DNA of 64,000 nucleotides from Pegea sp. RAD2-039 (taxonomy: Eukaryota > Chordata > Thaliacea > Salpida > Salpidae), in contig JAQGEQ010000084.1 of NCBI GenBank assembly GCA_034620365.1, forward strand, positions 2,604,001-2,668,000, read 5' to 3'. Below the pieces are notes generated by a model. It saw only the letters and a program-made list of their open reading frames with translations, was not told the DNA's origin and searched no databases. The position numbers and the translations under genes were made by a program. This document shows, one piece after another, positions 51,001 through 63,837 of the stretch. How positions within the stretch are numbered: position 1 is the stretch's first letter; the number at the start of each line of letters is the position of its first letter.

Positions 51001-54000
51001 ATGTAATCGGAACAAACTGATGTGAATTCAGACTTTACAATTAAAGGTCTTACATACATTTAGCAATTTTTAATAAAAACGTTTATTTAGTTACTACAAG
51101 ATGAAAAACGTTTTTTTTTTCTTTTTATTAAAACCTTTAACATCATATAACATCATTAAGAAACAAGTTAAGAAGAATAAATTTTCCCCAACTTGTAGAA
51201 AAAAAAAATCATTTCTACCTCAAGGTGAATGCAGACTCAAAGTAACTGGTTTAATTTGAAATTTCATTTATTTTAATATTATCTAAATATAAAATTACTA
51301 TATTCATGAATATAATGAATTTTTTTATCTGTTAAATTTGATTTTAATTTATCAAAGATATATATTACTTAAGTTTATGAACAGATTTTAACTGATAATT
51401 TTAAAAGATAATCTTTAAAAGGCGTTTTCTTAAAGTATAAGCAAACATATCAAAATTATTTCCTATTTACACATTGGTTTGTCGAGAAGTGATAAAAGTC
51501 TTGATAAATTTTCTTAATTCTAAAATATCTCACCGTAAACTACTAGATGAAAAAAGGATATGAACTTATCAATAAAAAGCGAAAAGTTCTTTTATCTGAT
51601 CCAAAGATAGTTAGGCAACAAAATACTATGCAAATAACAATATAAAAGTCATTAAATATTAACCTTAACTCTAAAAGTGAAAATAGACGAACTTTATTTA
51701 TGTTGACAACAAGTTTTTATCTCAAATAAATTAATAAAAGTCATTCGATAAAACCGCAACGAGGTAATCCAATTAAAAGGAAAAGTTAATTAAAGTAATC
51801 TACCACATGAAAAGTTTAAAGTTTTTTTTTAATAGAGCGTGACCATTGGGAAGAATTATTACAATAAAAAAGTTAATGGAGCATTTGTTAATAAAGATAA
51901 TTATTGAAACACTTGTTTTACATTATCAAAAATATTCTGTTTTTAAGACTGTTGCAGAGATTTCATCATTTTTATTTATGTTTAATTATGATAGCATAAG
52001 TGATATACACTTAAAATAAATTTCACATGATAAACGAAATTCTTTTTTAGTTATTTTTTTAACCATTGTTTTATTTATACAAAAATTTTCAAAACGTTTT
52101 TTCTAATTATTTTGGAACTGAATTATAACTTGTTATGTAAGATGAATTTTTTAATTAATGACGTTCCAACAAAACTAGACCACTCTGTTAAAAAGTCAAA
52201 TTTCAAATAACTTTAAAACTTAGCAATTCTATGAATTAAATTTTCTTTTTAACTATAATAAGTTTGATTAAGCAAATGGTTAAAAGATTGGAATTAGTGA
52301 GTTGTTTTCAAGTTTTCAATATTATATGAATAAAAGTATTTAATAATTTTTTTAATGATAAATATAGATACATTAATATTAAGCTTTTATGAATTACAAC
52401 ATTTTGTTTTTGTGACGAAATCAAAACATATAAAAATAAAATTGTTGCTGTGTCAACAATAAAAAGACATCTTTACAAACAAAACTTTTTATTATCTAAT
52501 ATTATAACATAACTTATATCTTCAAGATAAGGACATTATAAATCAATAAAGAATGAATTTATTATATATTTTTTTAAACATGCCTTTTTTAAACTGAAAA
52601 TATTTAATAAATTTCAAATGTTGGAAGTATTTATAGCTAACACTTATTTGAAGGAATTTATATAAAGATGAAGTTGTTAGAATGTGTTACTACAAAAAGA
52701 ATTTTTAAATTAACATTTTGTTGTTATTTTTACAGATAAAAGCTTATATTACAATTTTTTTATTCAAATTTTTATAAGTTTTATATAAGTAAATTTTAAA
52801 GTTTTATAAATACTTAAATGAGTAGTTCTATTTACTAAAAACTAAGTGTTACAAAAAGAAAATTATTGAGATTAAGTATGCTTGTTTCATAAATAATATT
52901 GGGATGCCTGTTAAAATGCAACAAAAATATTAATTCTAAAAAATGTAGTTTTTAATTAAAATTTATTTTCAATCAAGTGATATGTGTAAAGTAAATTGTC
53001 GAAAGCTGAAAGTTTTGTGGTAATAGCTTACCAGAAAATCAGATAACAAAAATAAACTTTTATACTTCTAAAAATTGATCAGTTTTTTATTTTGAATGGT
53101 GTTTTTAGTAAACTAAAAAAATAACTTTTACTAAAGATGTTATTTAATTTTACAGTATTTAATGAGACAATAGTAATTGTTAATTAGTATTTATTTTTAA
53201 AATATTTAAGGTCAAATTGTTTTATAATTAAATAATCATTACAACTTTAAGTCTTATGTTTTTACATAAGTTAATTTAGACTTCGTTGTTAGTCAGAAAA
53301 TAGTTATAGTTGGAATATCAAACAATATTTACTTGATTAATTTTGTTGTTTTTACGTCTAATAATTGTGTTAAAAAGTCTTATTAGATATATCATGTCAC
53401 AATTTTTTGATTTTGTTATGAGAACGAATGTTATGGAATAAAATAAGAAAATAATTTGATAAAAAAATATTTTAATTTATTTATCAGCCAGCCCAACCTA
53501 AGAAATAAAATTAATTTCAAAATCAACATAATAAGTCCAGTATAACTTAATAAATTACAGTTGAGTCGAAATTCAAATTATTTTATGATTAAGTTGTAAC
53601 CTAAATCATCTTATCTAAAATCTTAGGCTGTCCGATTTAAAAAAAAATTAAAGTTTTCATTTTTTTAAATCAGTAAATGACTACGATCATTTTAAGCGTA
53701 AATTTTGCTGTTTAATTTTGATAAATTGTGATTGTTTTAATATTTAAATTGTTGATTATTTACAACACTGTTATTAGTTTTTTAAACTCTTTTTTTTAAT
53801 AGAGACTGATTTGAGTTTACAAAAGAGTTTTTATAAGTGTATATTTTTAATTGAAGTCAGTTTTTATTGTATGGTTAATAGTTTACGGGTGTATAGAGAA
53901 ACATAAAAATAATTTGTCAATTTTAAAAGTTGAAAACCCACTATTGTAAGCTGTCAGTCTCTAAAAATATTTAACAAACCGTGAGCATAAACACAAGAGT

Positions 54001-55050
54001 AGGTTTTGCTTAAACTTCAAACAAGTAAAAGATAATTTGAAAACATTTTATAAATTACTTAAAAAAAGCAGTTTAAAATGAATATGAATAATATCATCTG
54101 AAATGATATCTTTAACAACCAAATCGCTTGCATGACTAAATCCAGTATACAAAAAATCTTTTTTTAACTTTATAAGATCAAAATAGAGACTCTGTAATAT
54201 TTATACTTTATAAGTTACCTAATCAAAAATATTGTTGTATGTTTTAAAAACTAAACTTTCTGAATCCAATTTTAAGTTCATATAATTTATAGGTAATTTT
54301 AAATTATTTTACCAATACAACCGCTTATTTGAAGCAATAAAATGTTTGTGAATTCATTAAAACTTTTCTAATTGTTTGCTTTTCCTGAAAGTTGACTACT
54401 TCATATAATGTACCAAAAGCGGTATAAGTCCAAATATATAGAGATATTATGACTAAAACTATCACACCTAAGTACTATTCATTTTATATAGATAGACTTC
54501 ATTAAATATTCAAACCTAATTATGTCTGTCTTTTTATAAAATAATTTCAATAGAATCATTTCATAAAATCTGGTTATTTTCATAACATAAAAAACAGCTA
54601 TATGCAGATTGTATAACCTTTTCTTATTAAGTCTTTTGTTTAAAATTAAATTATTGTGATGGACAAAACTTACTTATCGTAAAACCGTGTATAATTTAAT
54701 GATAGTTTTAACGTTTTCAATCTAAATAAACCTTATATCTGCTTTCAAAGATCATATCTTCTTTCCTTAAATAATCTGAATTTCAGCTAAATATAATTCA
54801 TTTTTACTAGCTAATCTAAATTGTATTACGAGACAAAAAACTTTAGATTGTTGTATTTATTTGTTTAACCAACAAAAACAGTGGAAAAATTAAAAATTGA
54901 TTAAGTATGAAAAATAAGTGTGTAATTAAACTTAATAAGAACAGATTGAAGCTATAAATCATTATCATATAAAGTTTTCTTTTTTTTTCTATCAATATAC
55001 AGTTGTATCAGTAGAAATATCAAAAACTAATGTAACGATTAGTTTTTTTT
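48080..55050. other. Intergenic AT-rich DNA
   Basis: About 7 kb with no supported gene, RNA or transposon. It is the most uniformly AT-rich part of the window, and the open frames in it are short and without family resemblance. Confidence 0.65.
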
Positions 55051-55055
55051 CAACT

Positions 55056-55061
55056 TTTATT
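55056..55061 (-). terminator. Possible polyadenylation signal of KCTD9
   Basis: AATAAA on the minus strand, 255 nt past the KCTD9 stop codon. Plausible distance, but the hexamer is common in AT-rich DNA. Confidence 0.3.
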
Positions 55062-55315
55062 ATAATGAAGATGGTTTTGTTGGAAATCAGTGAATACAAA
55101 AATTATAAATCCGTATAAGTTGAAAGATACTATTTTATAAAACATTCAAAAGTATTTAAATTAAAAAAAAAACTTGTAATAAAAAAGGTGAATGAAATAA
55201 GAAAGACTTACAGAAAAAATAAGTTTATCAATCTTAAGTTAAAAAGCAGAACTTTAAAAGAAGCAGCCATGATAGAAATATTTACATAAAAACTGATCTT
55301 CATCTAAAAAAGAAT

Positions 55316-58300
55316 CTAAGGAACAGATTGAGTCATATGTAGAGGTGTTAGCATTTCACGAAACTTTGTTCGCTTCACATTACATCCTCGGAGATTTGCT
55401 TCTTTTAAATCGCACCCAGAGAGATCACAGTCCTGAAGAAGATCATCATTGAACGAAATCTTTCTAATAATTTCTTTAAGTAAATCATAATTATTTGTTA
55501 TCAGTATCAAATGTCAACTATCTAACCATTTAAGTTTTCTGATGAAATTTATTATCAAAACACAAATGTCTGAAAACAAGTATACCCTGAATTCAAGTGG
55601 TATTTAAGGTGTGGTCATCATCTAATAAAACGTTTGCTTAAAAAATGTTTTGGAAATACATCTAGAGAATTTTTTTCTTGCAAACTATCATAACAGTTAG
55701 ATTAATTTTTTATTCTTATTGAAGTGATTTAATCATCAGCAAATTTGAAGTATTCTAAAATAGCCGATACATTAACAAGTCCACAGGGTCCAGCAGAGTT
55801 TTGTGGAACAAATACTTTATTCTGAGATAATATTTATGAATATTAAAAGATATTATCTTTCTTTGTAGTTTTTTAGTGATTTGAAAACGTTTAATTACAA
55901 TTTCAAAATATTGCAATTAAGCAACGGTTTTATGATCATTAAGACTATGTGCTGATTTAATTTTGTATTTCAGTTTAATATAAACAGAAATGTTGATAAA
56001 TTTGACAAACTTGCGTTCTTGTGTTACTTGGTGATATAAGAGATTAAAATAAATAAATGGGAGGATGAAAAACCGTAGCAAAAAATAAGGAATAAAAAAA
56101 CAAGAAACAGAAAGAGAATAAAATGTTTTGTGGGTAAATTTGACAGCTAAAATTAGTTTCTTAAATCACATGAAGCAATTTTCACTAATTAATAAAATTC
56201 TTATCGTGAAAAAATGGGGTTCTACTACTTGTAGAAAACCGTCAATCAAAATTGCTTGAAAATAGCAAGAGAATGCGAAGCTGAGATTCAAATTATTAAG
56301 CAATCAAATCAGTCGACAGATAATCGGTTAGCCGCAAGCAAAAGTTATTTTCAAGTAAAATCATCTGACACATATGTATAAAGTTTATAAAACTCATTGA
56401 AAAAGTTTGAGGTTTAGTTTGTTGAAACTACATCAACGTTGTTGATGATATTCAATGGACTGACATTTAAAGTATAAAATAAATGATAGATGCAAGTTAT
56501 TTGATCATTTTTATATTATGATGTTGTCAAAAAACACTTATATCATTTTTTGTTGTAGAATTCAAATAATCAGAGATAACAATAAAAAAGATTTAGGTCA
56601 GCAGTTGACTGAAAACTTTTATTAAATTCAATTACTCATGTAAATTTGTAGTATCAAAATCAAATTTATCAAATTATTTTAATTAGCCAATTAATCATTT
56701 TGATTTAGATACAAATTTAAGTGAATAGTTTTTAATTTCGCAGTTGATTAAAAAAAACATTAAAAATAGGAATAGATTTTTTAATATCTTTAAAATTTAC
56801 AAAAAATTTTAATCGGTTTAATAAAGTTTTGAACAAAAAATGTTGAAGATTAGAAAATGTTATAAAAACCTCTAAATCAGTTCCAGCCAAAATAGCTCCT
56901 CGTAAATTACAATTTCTTAAATTTGAAGCTTTCAAAGTCGCAACACGAAGGTTTACTCTGGACATCAAGCTTCCTTCTAAATTAACTCCTTTCAAATTTG
57001 CTCCTAAAGATTTCAATTGTCACTTAATATCATGAAAATGAGGTTAATAAAACTAAGTAACAACAAAATACCTTCCATATTTGTGCTCAAACCAGTAGGG
57101 TCATCAAAGTTGCATTTGATCATAGAAGATCTTTCAGCAATACAACAAATCATCCTAGCTCCTTGTAAGTTTGCACCCTAGAACAAATGTAATCATTTTA
57201 AGATTTGATTGCATATCAAATTCAAGTAGTCATAAATACTTTCTTTATTTTCAAAGTTTTCAAACAGCTTAAAATAATTGTGCTTAGCTAAATAATGCTT
57301 GAAAGAATTTTTAATCAAATTATGTGTGACTTCACTTAACTTCATCTTATAAATTTCTTATGTGCTTAAAATCTGATAACATCGACGTTTAGACCGCATT
57401 TTAATTTAGACCACACGCTAGAATTATTTCTTTTTTAACATTAATCATTTTAAGTTTGTTGAAGAGAAATTGGAACCAAAATATTAGAATCATAATTTTG
57501 AAGAAAAAAAGCAATTTTTCAAAAAATTTATTTCTATTAAAATTTTAATTAAATAAAAACTATTTTTTATATCAAATAAACATTGAGACATTCATCAAAT
57601 CTAAATGATCACTAACTTACATCTAAAATCGCTCCGCTTAGGTCTGTTCGCTCCAAAGAGGCATACGAAAGATCAGTTTGTGAAAGATTACAATTCCTCA
57701 AAATAGCTAATTTGAAATTGATATATCTCAAATCAAGTTTAGATAAGTCAGCTCCACTAAAATCGATTCCCTTCAAGTGATGATACTCTTCAGTAAATCT
57801 ATTTTTATGAAGTCTTCTTCGAGATCACCTGATACCTCAGCTCACATTTAGTAGATACTGATAACAAGGACTTAATAAGCATTGAACGGGTAAGAGGTTC
57901 TTTGAAGATCTTCATCTGCTGATTTTGCTCCTACAAATTTTTGAAAAAGAATTTAGAAGTGTTGAAGTCTTTCAAGATTAAGATGTAGAAGATCGAAATC
58001 CAATTTTATGTTTTTGTCACTTTTTGAATACTTATTAAAAATTGTTTGATAATTTTTATAAACTAAAATGAGAAAAGATGACATTCAGAACGAAAAACAA
58101 AAAATAATCTGACAAAAAAAATGTTTAGGAGAATGCTCACTTGAAGCATTCTTTCTATTTCAGTTTGTAAAGATGTGAGACCAAAAAAACTTGCTTCTTC
58201 TTGAACACCTTCAAATTTTTAATATATGTACTTAAATGATAACCATTTGCACCAATTTGTATTTTTATAAACATAAGTTTTAAAAGTAAAATAATGTTTA

Positions 58301-60295
58301 AAAGATGATTTAATAATTCCTTTTTGCACCCTCAATATAGATTAAACAATTTGATTAAACTACCTTTTAAGTTTATCTCCTTTTCCATAAATATTTTACC
58401 ATGACGGAGATAATCTAAAATTGGCTGAAAATATTTCGGGGATCTATCTATTCTTACTGCACCTTCTTCATCTTTACAATTATTCCATTTATCTGAAAAG
58501 AGTTTCATTAATACAGAAAAATGCACACAAAAGTAAGTTGTAAAGTATTTTAATGTTCTTTTAATTAAATTACTTGTAATTGATTTGATTTAAACATTTA
58601 AATCGAAATAAAATTATCTGTGGATTTTGTAGATACATCAAGAACATTTATTATCATGTGAAAAAAAAACTTACTTTTTTTATCAAACATTTTTGCCAGC
58701 ATACTGTTAGGATGCGTTCGAACCAAAGATCCTCTAATTAAAAATTAAAAATTTTACAAAAAAATTTATATAATTTGTTTAACAGGATAAATAGTATCAT
58801 AATTCATTTGAAAAATAGTTTTAATTATTCATACTCTAATTAAACAATGAAACAGACAATTTATAAAAACTGTTTTATATATAAAAACGTAGCTGACAGA
58901 CCTTGTAGTGATAAAATATTTCCCTCCAACATTTAATTTAATCCAATCATTCATGTCAAGTATATCTTCATTCGATGCTAAAATAATTTGAACAATTAGA
59001 AAGTAGTTAGAATTGTACATAAGAAAATGTCTGAAATTTAACAATAGAATGAAATAATATCAAATTAGGAATACTGCAATTTTAATAGATTATTCACTTT
59101 TGAGCAAAATCAAATTCATATAGAAAAACTAAATCAAATAATTTTGTTTAGATTTTAATGAAATACTTTTAAGAAACGAAATTCACTCAACAAAAGAAAA
59201 GCAACTTGAAAAATATTTCAATTTTTTTCTTTTTATATACTTTATAATGACATTACTTTAAAAATCAAAATTTAAAGAAAACTATTTACTGTTTAATACA
59301 TCTCTTCCATTTCCATCATTCTTATTGACATCTTTAACGAACAACTTTTCATTATCTCTTAAAAAGAAGAATTTTAAATGTAAATTACATTAGATCTAAA
59401 AATAAGTTTCTTTTTTTAAGTCATTAAGATTAATGTTTGAAAATTATATATTTTAATTAAAAAATATTGTTTAATTTTGCTTATGTCAGGCTTCTTTTTT
59501 CTATATACTATATATATATAGGATACTCACAACGTATATGAAAACAAAATCAAATAATTAAACTTTTAAAATAACATTTATAGAATATCTATGAAAATAC
59601 AAACATTTATTTTTTATGAATGAAATATTCAAGTAAAAAAATTGACTCAAATAATAATAAAATTAGTATAAATTAGTATAAATATATAAATTATCAACTA
59701 CCTTATGGGGCTAAAACAAGGTTATTTAAAAAATAGTTATATCTTTTATTGCTGTGTAATCTTAATTTTTGTTGATACTTCTAAGATACTGAGTATAATA
59801 AATTAAATTCATTATAAATGATAATTAATTTTGTTATCACCTAATCAAACTAATATCATCAATTACTGCATCATCTGAAGTCAGGACTTCATGAACAGAA
59901 CATTTCATTTTGCTTTCAATATCATTAACTAACTCTTTCCAAGTAAGTGGCAACCTGATCACCTAACAATACATTACAAAGAAACAATATTAATAACTTT
60001 ATAAAAGTAAAAGATCATAAATTATTTTCAAATAAATTCAAGTTCAATATTAATTTCGATAAATAATTTTTGAATTCATTGAATAAAAAATTTAAATAAT
60101 AATCATAAATTAGCTAAAAAAAAGTTTATAAAATAATCTTAATTTGTTTGCTAATTGACCTATGTGAGCTTATATGTGGTTTATAAAGAATTATAACTGT
60201 TTTGAAGTTAAAAAGAAAACTTTAGAAGTTGAAAACTTGATAATTACCTTTCCTGGTGTGGACTTGTCTAAAAATATCTGAACTCTTTTACACAT
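55316..60295 (-). CDS. KCTD9: KCTD9: BTB/KHA/pentapeptide-repeat protein, 12 exons
   Basis: Likely Cullin-3 ubiquitin-ligase adaptor; the substrate is unknown. Exons in transcript order (minus strand): 60295-60248, 59962-59841, 59357-59290, 58977-58902, 58733-58675, 58492-58364, 58208-58141, 57930-57829, 57770-57621, 57177-57072, 57003-56870, 55432-55316. They join without a frame break to 392 aa; human KCTD9 is 389. A TAA directly precedes the start ATG in frame. Residues 1-80 match the N-terminal KHA-type domain (ending [14 protein letters not shown]). The BTB/T1 domain is about 90-190 ([33 protein letters not shown]). Pentapeptide repeats run from 225 to about 375 ([55 protein letters not shown]). 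The C-terminus, [11 protein letters not shown], is a KCTD9 hallmark. Introns are mostly 58-483 nt; the last is 1,437 nt. Intron 8 is only 58 nt. Every split codon reconstructs a residue that aligns with the human protein as I remember it. Confidence 0.96.
55433..56869 (-). other. Intron 11 of KCTD9
   Basis: A 1,437-nt phase 0 intron (GAG|GTTTTT ... TTCTTCAG|GAC), the longest of the gene. AT-rich; no embedded gene or repeat was recognised. Confidence 0.9.
57771..57828 (-). other. 58-nt intron 8 of KCTD9
   Basis: A very short phase 0 intron with donor CAG|GTGATC and acceptor CACTTGAAG|GG, lacking a pyrimidine tract. Its length is not a multiple of three and it contains stops. Removing it gives [14 protein letters not shown], which aligns without gaps to the human ELRCQ-GLNFSGADL. 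Confidence 0.85.
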
Positions 60296-62440
60296 TTATG
60301 AAAGGTGTCTTTTTAGTTTCAACCAAAAAAATTGTGCTAAATCAAAATACACTAATAAAAAAATCTAAAACATCAACATACCTTTGATAAAAATCTGTAA
60401 ATATTAACTTTTTTAATCATTTTATAGCATTTCAAAAATTTCTCTAATTGGTAAGTATAATTTGAAACAATTATTTAGAAATTATTTATTTTGTTTCAGT
60501 TTCTATTAATAATAAAATATGATAAAAAATATTTTAACATTTGTTTTTTAAAATGTTACATATCAAAACGTTATACAATAAGATAAAGGAAAAAGCTTAA
60601 TGAAAATTTAAATCTATAAAAAATTAAGATCATCTGAAAATTAAATCCTTTTTTAAAGAATTGTCATAAACTAATTTTAAATAAAAAGCTAATTTATTCA
60701 TTTTATTCAATACATGGCTACAAATGACAGATTATATAGCTTTTATACCAAACAATGTGAGCAGAAACATAACGAACATTTCTTGAGTATTATAATTTAG
60801 AATAACTATTGTAGAAAGAATAGGAACACTGCAGAAGCTGAAGTAAGATCTAAACCATGAATCAGAAATTTAATTTAACAAAATAAGTGAACAAACTAGC
60901 ATTGTTGTATATTACTTTGTAACAAAATTGCTTAAATTATATTTTTTTTAACAAAAGTTTAAATATATAATGTTGAAATATACATAGCTTAAAATAGGTG
61001 ATAAATTTTGATGTAGTGCTGATGATGATTGAATGGTTATTAAAGAAAATATCATTAATAAAAAAAATTATAACTGAGAAAAATGAGTAATAAACTGAGT
61101 ACATTCAGTTTTAATCAATATCATACAATAAAATAACTTTTAAAATGATTTCAACTCATATTAGTTCAACTTTACTAAATTATACAATTCAAATTATATC
61201 AATATATGTTATATCAAAAAGTTTTAAATAAAACAAAGATTAAAAGAGTATTTTTCAATTATCAAATAGAACTTTCAATTGAATGAACTATTTATACCAT
61301 TCAAAATATTTCTTTTGTCTGTTTTTAAAATAACAGTACGATTCACAGTATTAGGTATATAATTTTTGAATTTGAGAAAATCCTCATAGCACTATAAAAC
61401 AATAATAAAAACATAAAATAAAACGTCTGCTTACCAACATTTTGTCTTATATTTTATTTGCCCTAAAAAAGTTGTTTGGTAGTCATAGTCTTATAATTAA
61501 TATAAATATTTATAAAAACTATTATATGCATATCTAGTAGATAGAAATAAATTTTTGTAAATAATATTTTTACTAAACACTTAAATTGAGTTTTTCAATG
61601 AAAAGGCAAATAAAGATTTAGTAACATGTTTATTAAAAAACTGAGTAAAATCTAACTACAAATTTATAAGTAAAGTATTTTTGCTAGTTATCAGTTCACG
61701 TTAAATACTATAAAATTGTTTTATTTGAGTTGGTAGTAGTATAATTTAGCTTGCAAATATTATAATTTATATTATTATTAATCATATGTTAATAGATTTC
61801 TAAAATTGTACTTAATAAAGTTAACGGAGCTTCAATTTTAGATAACACTTTCGTTGAGGTCAATCACTTTTTTATGCTTGGTGTTGCACAATTTAGAATG
61901 ATCTTTGGTTTTTTTCTTTCATCTCATGAAATTATTTTTAGGTCTGATTTAAAATTATTTAGATCTCGTTGAAGTTATTGATTGGAAAGCAATTTTTTAC
62001 CTCTATCAAGAACTCGCATAGTACAAAGAATTCTTCGCTCATTTTTCTTTACTAAAAGTAAATCTATATTCTGAACTATATGAAACTTAAAAACTACTTA
62101 GCTAGATTATATAGAATATCTTCAAGATTTGATTCTGCTAGAAGTTCAACTATCAATATATGGGCTTAATTAGTTTTTCACTAAATGTTTTTTTTTATAT
62201 TTAACTACTTGATAAGTTAAGCGGTTAGTATTTAGACGAACTACTATTACGGTGCTTATAAATTCTAATGCTGAATATTTATTCAATCAGTTTGTAATCT
62301 AGTTAGGGCCGTTTTGATAAAGTTTGAAGATAAAAATATAACTTAAAAAATAGAAAGAAGTTTAACTTCTTCCTCAACGTAAAATACACAAAATTGTGAA
62401 AGTTTGAAAATATAATTTTAATAATTTTTTGTTGTTGTTA
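60296..62440. other. Intergenic DNA between KCTD9 and the SINE
   Basis: The 5' flank of KCTD9. A possible leader-exon donor on the minus strand (ATGTTG|GTAAGC, 61440-61430) was noted but not accepted. Otherwise AT-rich with no supported gene. Confidence 0.55.
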
Positions 62441-62444
62441 TTTT

Positions 62445-62783
62445 TTAGATATATATTTTTTGGTCCGCTTCGGCCACGAACGGTCATGCATATATGTGCC
62501 AGGGTAGAAATTATAAACTAGTCGTTGCCAGAAGGTTACGCGGGTTAACCCCTGTTGGTGTCGCAGGAACTGCCAGAAAGTGACGAACTGCTTATGAGGT
62601 TCCAACTCCGGCTTTAGATTCGGAGTTTTGCTCCTAAAAATGTTGTCATTAACCAGACTTATGGGGCCCTTTTACCTGGGTTCTTATATAGACTTTTCCT
62701 AGTCGAAAACATCTGTCCACCTGAGATTGAACCCGGACCAAATGAAACCGCTATACTACACAAATGGACAGTTCTTAGATATA
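62445..62783 (-). mobile_element. tRNA-derived SINE with 9-bp target-site duplication
   Basis: A GC-richer 321-bp body (62454-62774) is bracketed by the direct repeat TTAGATATA at 62445-62453 and 62775-62783. On the minus strand it begins with a tRNA-like head (62769-62715). GTCCATT pairs with GGTGGAC as a 7-bp acceptor stem with two G-U wobbles. An A-box-like TAGTATAGCGG and a B-box-like GGTTCAATC follow. The head is 55 nt long, as if a 17-nt anticodon arm were missing from a 72-nt tRNA. The body carries two copies of a 15-bp motif (TGCCAGAAGGTTACG at 62526 and TGCCAGAAAGTGACG at 62571, 13/15 identical) and a hairpin (AACTCCG/CGGAGTT, 62604-62627). The minus-strand 3' end runs into an A-rich tail. 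Non-autonomous, with no coding region. I do not recognise the family. Confidence 0.75.
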
Positions 62784-63670
62784 AATCCTTATCTTTTATG
62801 TATAGGGTCTTTAATAATTGTTCTCATTTTTGAGCACTTGACAGTAATTTTGTAATCTAGATTACGGTTTTCAATTTCGTTTAGGATACTAAAATTGATT
62901 AACTAGAATTTGAAAGATTTTACCAAGTTCATGATACAATTATAAGTTTTTAAAATTGTAAAAAGTGTTTTTAATGTGTTAATACAATATTGAACTTTGA
63001 AATTTAATAATTAAGTAATCTTTGTCCTTGTAAATAAGAATAAATAACAAGAAATGTTTAACGTTTGATTTAACAAAATTTTAGGAAGCAAGTGACGAAG
63101 TCATAGTGTAAATTTGCTTAAAAGGAGAAAATAAAAATGATGAAAAATGTTATGCTGCCACTATAAAGTTTATCTTTTGAAATAGAAAAGGTGAATAAGA
63201 ACTCATGATTTAAATATTTGTTTAGCAGTTTGACCTTGAACACTAAAAAAGATGAAATTTCTAATTGATAAATTTTTTTTTGTCATTTTGTGAATAATAG
63301 TAAAACAGAACAAAATAAAATTACGCAAACTTATTAGATAAACTGGTTTCAAATTAAATATTGACTTTCTTTATTTAACATTTCGTTTAAACATTTACAG
63401 GTTTCCTTTATAAGTTTTAAATATATTTTGGACCAAAACAGTTTCAAATAACTAGTTTAATAGTTAGAGACATTCATTATGACAATGTTTTTCAATACAG
63501 ATATTTTTTTGAATTTCTTATTTCTTTCAAAATTCAGTATTTTGGTTTTCTAGTTTCCGTATTGAATGTCCTAAGGCTTTATTTTAATATTTTTTAAGCA
63601 CCCAGTCTTTTAAAATAGGAAGTATTAAAAAGCAACCATAGAATAGGCATATACTGGGATTGCAGTTGTA
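62784..63670. other. Intergenic DNA upstream of the FABP-like gene
   Basis: AT-rich sequence with no recognised feature until the TATA-like word at 63672. Confidence 0.6.
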
Positions 63671-63671
63671 C

Positions 63672-63678
63672 TATAAAA
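63672..63678 (+). promoter_or_regulatory. Probable TATA box of the FABP-like gene
   Basis: TATAAAA lies 81 nt before the ATG at 63753, which leaves room for a start site about 30 nt downstream and a leader of about 50 nt. Confidence 0.4.
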
Positions 63679-63752
63679 TAATTTTGAATAATACAGCAAC
63701 TACGTTTGCTCGACAGCTTACAACTTATCTTTAGTAGTAAGAAGTGTACACT

Positions 63753-63837
63753 ATGGTAAACGATATTTCAGAAAAATATGTTGGAGTATGGAAGCGATAC
63801 GATGTTGGAAATGAAGAAGCTATTTTTCAATTATTGG
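63753..63837 (+). CDS. Fatty-acid-binding protein-like gene, first coding exon (partial)
   Basis: Cytosolic lipid-carrier family (FABP/CRABP) suggested by exon 1. The ATG at 63753 is the first after an in-frame TAA at 63738-63740. The 28 complete codons include KYVGVWKRYDVGNEEAIFQL. YVGVWK fits the family's N-terminal FxGxWK motif, the first beta-strand of the barrel. The exon ends in the Gly codon after Leu-Leu at a phase 1 donor (GG|GTAAAT). That matches the conserved first-intron position of FABP genes, after about 24 residues, next to a glycine. Full family members are about 130 aa in four exons, so most of the gene lies beyond the window. The next acceptor-like site, TTATAG at 63980-63985, would give an immediate stop if used, so the real second exon is probably outside. 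With only 29 residues, the family call is probable rather than certain. Confidence 0.55.

Noticed and set aside
57781-57840. Frameshift or pseudogene reading of KCTD9
   Set aside because: The frame appears to break here, but a GT-AG intron of 58 nt restores a gap-free alignment, so no frameshift is needed.
61433-61440. Minus-strand donor ATGTTG|GTAAGC as a KCTD9 leader exon or alternative start
   Set aside because: Splicing to the KCTD9 first exon would put this ATG out of frame, and an in-frame TAA sits directly before the accepted start. Only a non-coding leader remains possible and no acceptor was convincing.
62457-62500. Resemblance of the SINE end to the start of U6 snRNA (GCTTCGGC)
   Set aside because: Similarity is limited to about ten bases. 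The conserved U6 ACAGAGA box and the rest of the molecule are absent.
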